A DNA stretch of 23,210 nt from Silene noctiflora (Eukaryota; Streptophyta; Magnoliopsida; Caryophyllales; Caryophyllaceae): NCBI GenBank assembly GCA_009801015.1, contig VHZZ01001182.1, positions 116,991-140,200 of the forward strand, given 5' to 3'. The translations under genes and the position numbers were made by a program. A model generated the notes under the pieces. It ran no database searches, had not been told where the DNA came from, and was given only the letters and a program-made list of their open reading frames with translations. Of this stretch, positions 21,462 through 23,210 are shown one piece after another (the stretch's first letter is position 1; each line of letters begins with the position of its first letter).

Positions 21462-21928
21462 ACACTGATGGAGCTTCGAAAGGAAACCCAGGTCCAGCCG
21501 GCAGTGGAGGCATCCTTCGCGACGAGACGGGTAATTTTATTACAGCTTTCAACCTTTCTTGTGGCTTCTGCTCATTTATGAAGGCCGAATTGATTGCGTT
21601 ATTAGCCGGATTGGAGAAAGCCAAGTCTATGCGTATCAAGAAGCTGCTCATTCACATGGACAATTCTTCCTGTGTTGATATTGTGAACAAAGATCAACTG
21701 GTAAGCAACAACTTAAAATTCATAGTAGAGCGTTGCAGGATCTTAATCAAAGATAGTGCTTGGGTAGTCAGACTCGAACACACATATCGAGAAGCAAATA
21801 GAGCGGCCGACTTGCTAGCTAATCGAGGAATACAGTCAAGCACTCTCCCCACTTACTTAGATTATCCTTTCTATGATCTCCGTACTATCCTTCGAGAGGA
21901 TATTTTTGGGGTTGCTACCCCCGTGTAA
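21419..21928 (+). pseudogene. LINE ORF2, part 3: RNase H domain
   Basis: The third segment starts near APPPHGWIQLNTDGASKGNP and carries an RNase H fold that would remove the RNA strand during element replication. The acidic residues are present: Asp in NTDGAS, Glu in KAELIALL, Asp in HMDNSS and Asp in NRAADLLA, along with the His of EHTYREAN. The domain itself looks intact, but it is cut off from the reverse transcriptase by a one-base frameshift in or next to the C-rich stretch 21432-21441. The ATG at 21419 is incidental. Confidence 0.85.
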
Positions 21929-21985
21929 TAGCAAATACTTAGTTTAAGGGCTTGTCCCTCTTTCGTACCAAAAAAAAAAAAAAAA

Positions 21986-22318
21986 TATTAATTAAAGAGT
22001 CATACAAATTGCGAGGTAAAAAAGGATGCGACACATATCCTAATCTCCCACAAAGAGATGTCCGTCATCAATATTTGGCCATAATCAGCACAATAATCTA
22101 TTTCCCTAATTTACAGAGATATATACTTCCTCTGTTCCGTTATTTATTTTTACATATTCCTCTTAAAGTATCTCATTCATTATTATTACTTTTTTATAAG
22201 AAGAATATTTTTATGAATAATTTGAACATATTCATTATTATTCACTGACAATAACCACAAATGGCCATTTCGCCATCCCATGGGGTTATTACTTACAAAG
22301 CGTCTTGCTTGTGAGGAC
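21986..22318. other. Spacer downstream of the LINE with a partial Stowaway-like end
   Basis: No gene is seen. TACTTCCTCTGTTCCGTTAT (about 22125-22144) resembles one end of a Stowaway MITE, but no partner end was found downstream, so it may be a fragment. Confidence 0.4.
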
Positions 22319-22320
22319 AC

Positions 22321-22464
22321 TATCCGTCACAAGCTGAAAATGGATAGTGGTGCTCTCATAATAAAGCAAGTGGAGGGCAAGTGTGGGAGAAATAAAGCAC
22401 CCATGAATAATGTCATTTGCATATTGTGAAAGAGGCACTATCCGTCTTCAGCTTGTGACAGATA
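22321..22464. mobile_element. Inverted-repeat (MITE-like) element
   Basis: The arms 22321-22349 and 22436-22464 are inverted copies matching at 26 of 29 bases by eye (TATCCGTCACAAGCTG at the left start). Weaker similarity (GCGTCTTGCTTG against GACGGAC/ATTGAAGACG) may extend the element outwards to about 22300-22490. The 86-base loop has no coding capacity. The family is not identified. Confidence 0.6.
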
Positions 22465-22961
22465 AAGTCCGTCTTCAATGAGAATTTGTGTATTACTTAT
22501 TATGTTAAAACGTTTAATGTTAAAAAGTTGTTAATAGTAGTATCAAACTATCAATCATAGGATGGGTCCACAAAAGCGTCATAAAAGTATGATTGAATAA
22601 TGAATAGGGATCCAAAAATAATTAGCCAAAATTACACATGCACACATGTGACCTAATTCAAGTGCTCAATTGGTAGCATCTCATTCTCAAAGGAAGGATG
22701 TCTCACATTATTTAATTCGTAGCTCTTTTAGCTGCTGTGTATCACCAGTAGTGCGTATATATGGGTACCATGTGAACCTATAAGCTTCCTATGCCCATTA
22801 TTGAAATCACAGATTTCGACTTATTTTGGAAATTAAGTTTCGTAAAGGGGTAATTTTATTACGAAAAATTCACGTGATATCTTTAAAATTTAAGAGTGAA
22901 AAATTAGGGAAAATCCTCGTTTCTCTAAAGTTCCACATAAAAAGCGTTTGTGTGAGGGAAT
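22465..22961. other. Gene-free spacer before the LTR
   Basis: About 500 bases of AT-rich sequence without a convincing reading frame or RNA gene. It serves as the insertion target of the LTR element that follows. Confidence 0.45.
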
Positions 22962-23146
22962 TGTTATGAAATATTATAGTATAATATTATATGGATGTCC
23001 ATATCTTAGAATATTGTAGAGTGTATTATCGTATGGAAACTTTACTCTCATTATATGTATATTTATACCGCTCATAATGGAATAATATATGGTTCTGTCT
23101 CTCTTTATATCCTCTCTAACTTCTCTCCTCTCTTTATTTCACAACA
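22962..23146 (+). mobile_element. 5' LTR of a short-LTR copia-like retrotransposon
   Basis: A 185-base segment begins TGTTATG and ends CACAACA, so its termini are TGTT...AACA. A TATA-like TATATTTATA lies at 23058-23067, followed by a pyrimidine-rich stretch. It is followed at once by a probable primer-binding site. Short LTRs of this size fit the Ale/Retrofit-type copia lineages. The second LTR and the coding region lie beyond the window, so lineage is inferred. Confidence 0.7.
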
Positions 23147-23160
23147 CGTTATTAGCACGA
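23147..23160 (+). other. Probable primer-binding site, complementary to the tRNA-Ile anticodon region
   Basis: CGTTATTAGCACGA directly follows the LTR end. Its reverse complement, TCGTGCTAATAACG, matches from memory the anticodon stem-loop of plant tRNA-Ile(AAU). Copia elements are known to use internal, cleaved tRNA fragments as primers. The retrotransposon body continues rightwards out of the window. Confidence 0.6.
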
Positions 23161-23210
23161 ACCCTAGCCGACTGAGCAAACAATCTCAAAGACAAATTAA
23201 CTATCTCACG

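Larger units (their letters stand above)
17608..21985 (+). mobile_element. L1-type LINE retrotransposon, 5' truncated and inactivated
   Basis: One element runs 5' to 3' through apurinic endonuclease, reverse transcriptase, a Cys/His zinc-binding segment, RNase H and a 16-base poly-A tract (21970-21985). The 3' end TTTAAGGGCTTGTCCCTCTTTCGTACC before the tail is of plant LINE style. ORF1 (the RNA-binding protein) is missing, as expected of incomplete reverse transcription. ORF2 is interrupted by two single-base frameshifts and one stop. The exact left border is unclear, and I could not identify a target-site duplication. Confidence 0.88.

Noticed and set aside
21952..22248. 98-codon frame beginning at the LINE 3' end
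   Set aside because: It reads through the LINE poly-A tract (Lys run) into AT-rich spacer and has no coding signature.

Overview
The window looks like nuclear DNA of a flowering plant, most likely a eudicot. Its genes have GT-AG introns, AT-rich spacers and plant-specific families: DUF946/Vps62-like, Aux/IAA and an LRR receptor kinase. It also carries plant-type transposons: LINE, copia LTR, Stowaway-like and other foldback elements. Several repeat motifs resemble ones I associate with Caryophyllales (beet, spinach, quinoa), but that placement rests on memory and is weak. Twelve isolated N bases at 17998-18363 point to a draft assembly.

Layout. 1-6560: two direct tandem copies of a two-exon Vps62/DUF946-like gene, both on +. 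Copy 1 (93-2494) has lost its C-terminal end. Copy 2 (3969-6387) looks complete. Most of exon 2 is identical between the copies over about 1.4 kb, while introns, exon 1 and flanks have clearly diverged, which suggests gene conversion or an assembly artefact. The intron of copy 1 holds a short SINE-like insertion, and copy 2 shows the matching empty site. 7336-10131: a five-exon Aux/IAA auxin-response repressor on +, IAA10/IAA11-like, with EAR motif, degron and PB1 domain all present. Intron 1 carries a Stowaway-type MITE, and intron 4 contains a duplicated copy of the start of exon 5, giving two candidate 3' splice sites. 11569-15003: a two-exon LRR receptor-like kinase on -, close to Arabidopsis MIK1, converging tail-to-tail with the Aux/IAA gene. 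15004-17607: gene-free, with a microsatellite beside the kinase 5' end, a roughly 340-bp foldback element and a smaller hairpin. 17608-21985: a 5'-truncated L1-type LINE (endonuclease, reverse transcriptase, zinc-binding segment, RNase H, poly-A) broken by two frameshifts and one stop. 22250-22500: an inverted-repeat element. 22962-23210: the 5' LTR and primer-binding site of a short-LTR copia-like element that leaves the window; the binding site appears to match the anticodon region of tRNA-Ile.

The host genes do not form an operon-like unit. The Aux/IAA protein would act in the nucleus in auxin signalling, the receptor kinase at the plasma membrane in peptide perception, and the Vps62-like proteins have no firm role. 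I see no clearly new multi-gene system. The points most worth testing are the homogenised tandem exons, the duplicated splice acceptor in the Aux/IAA gene and the half-tRNA primer site of the copia LTR.
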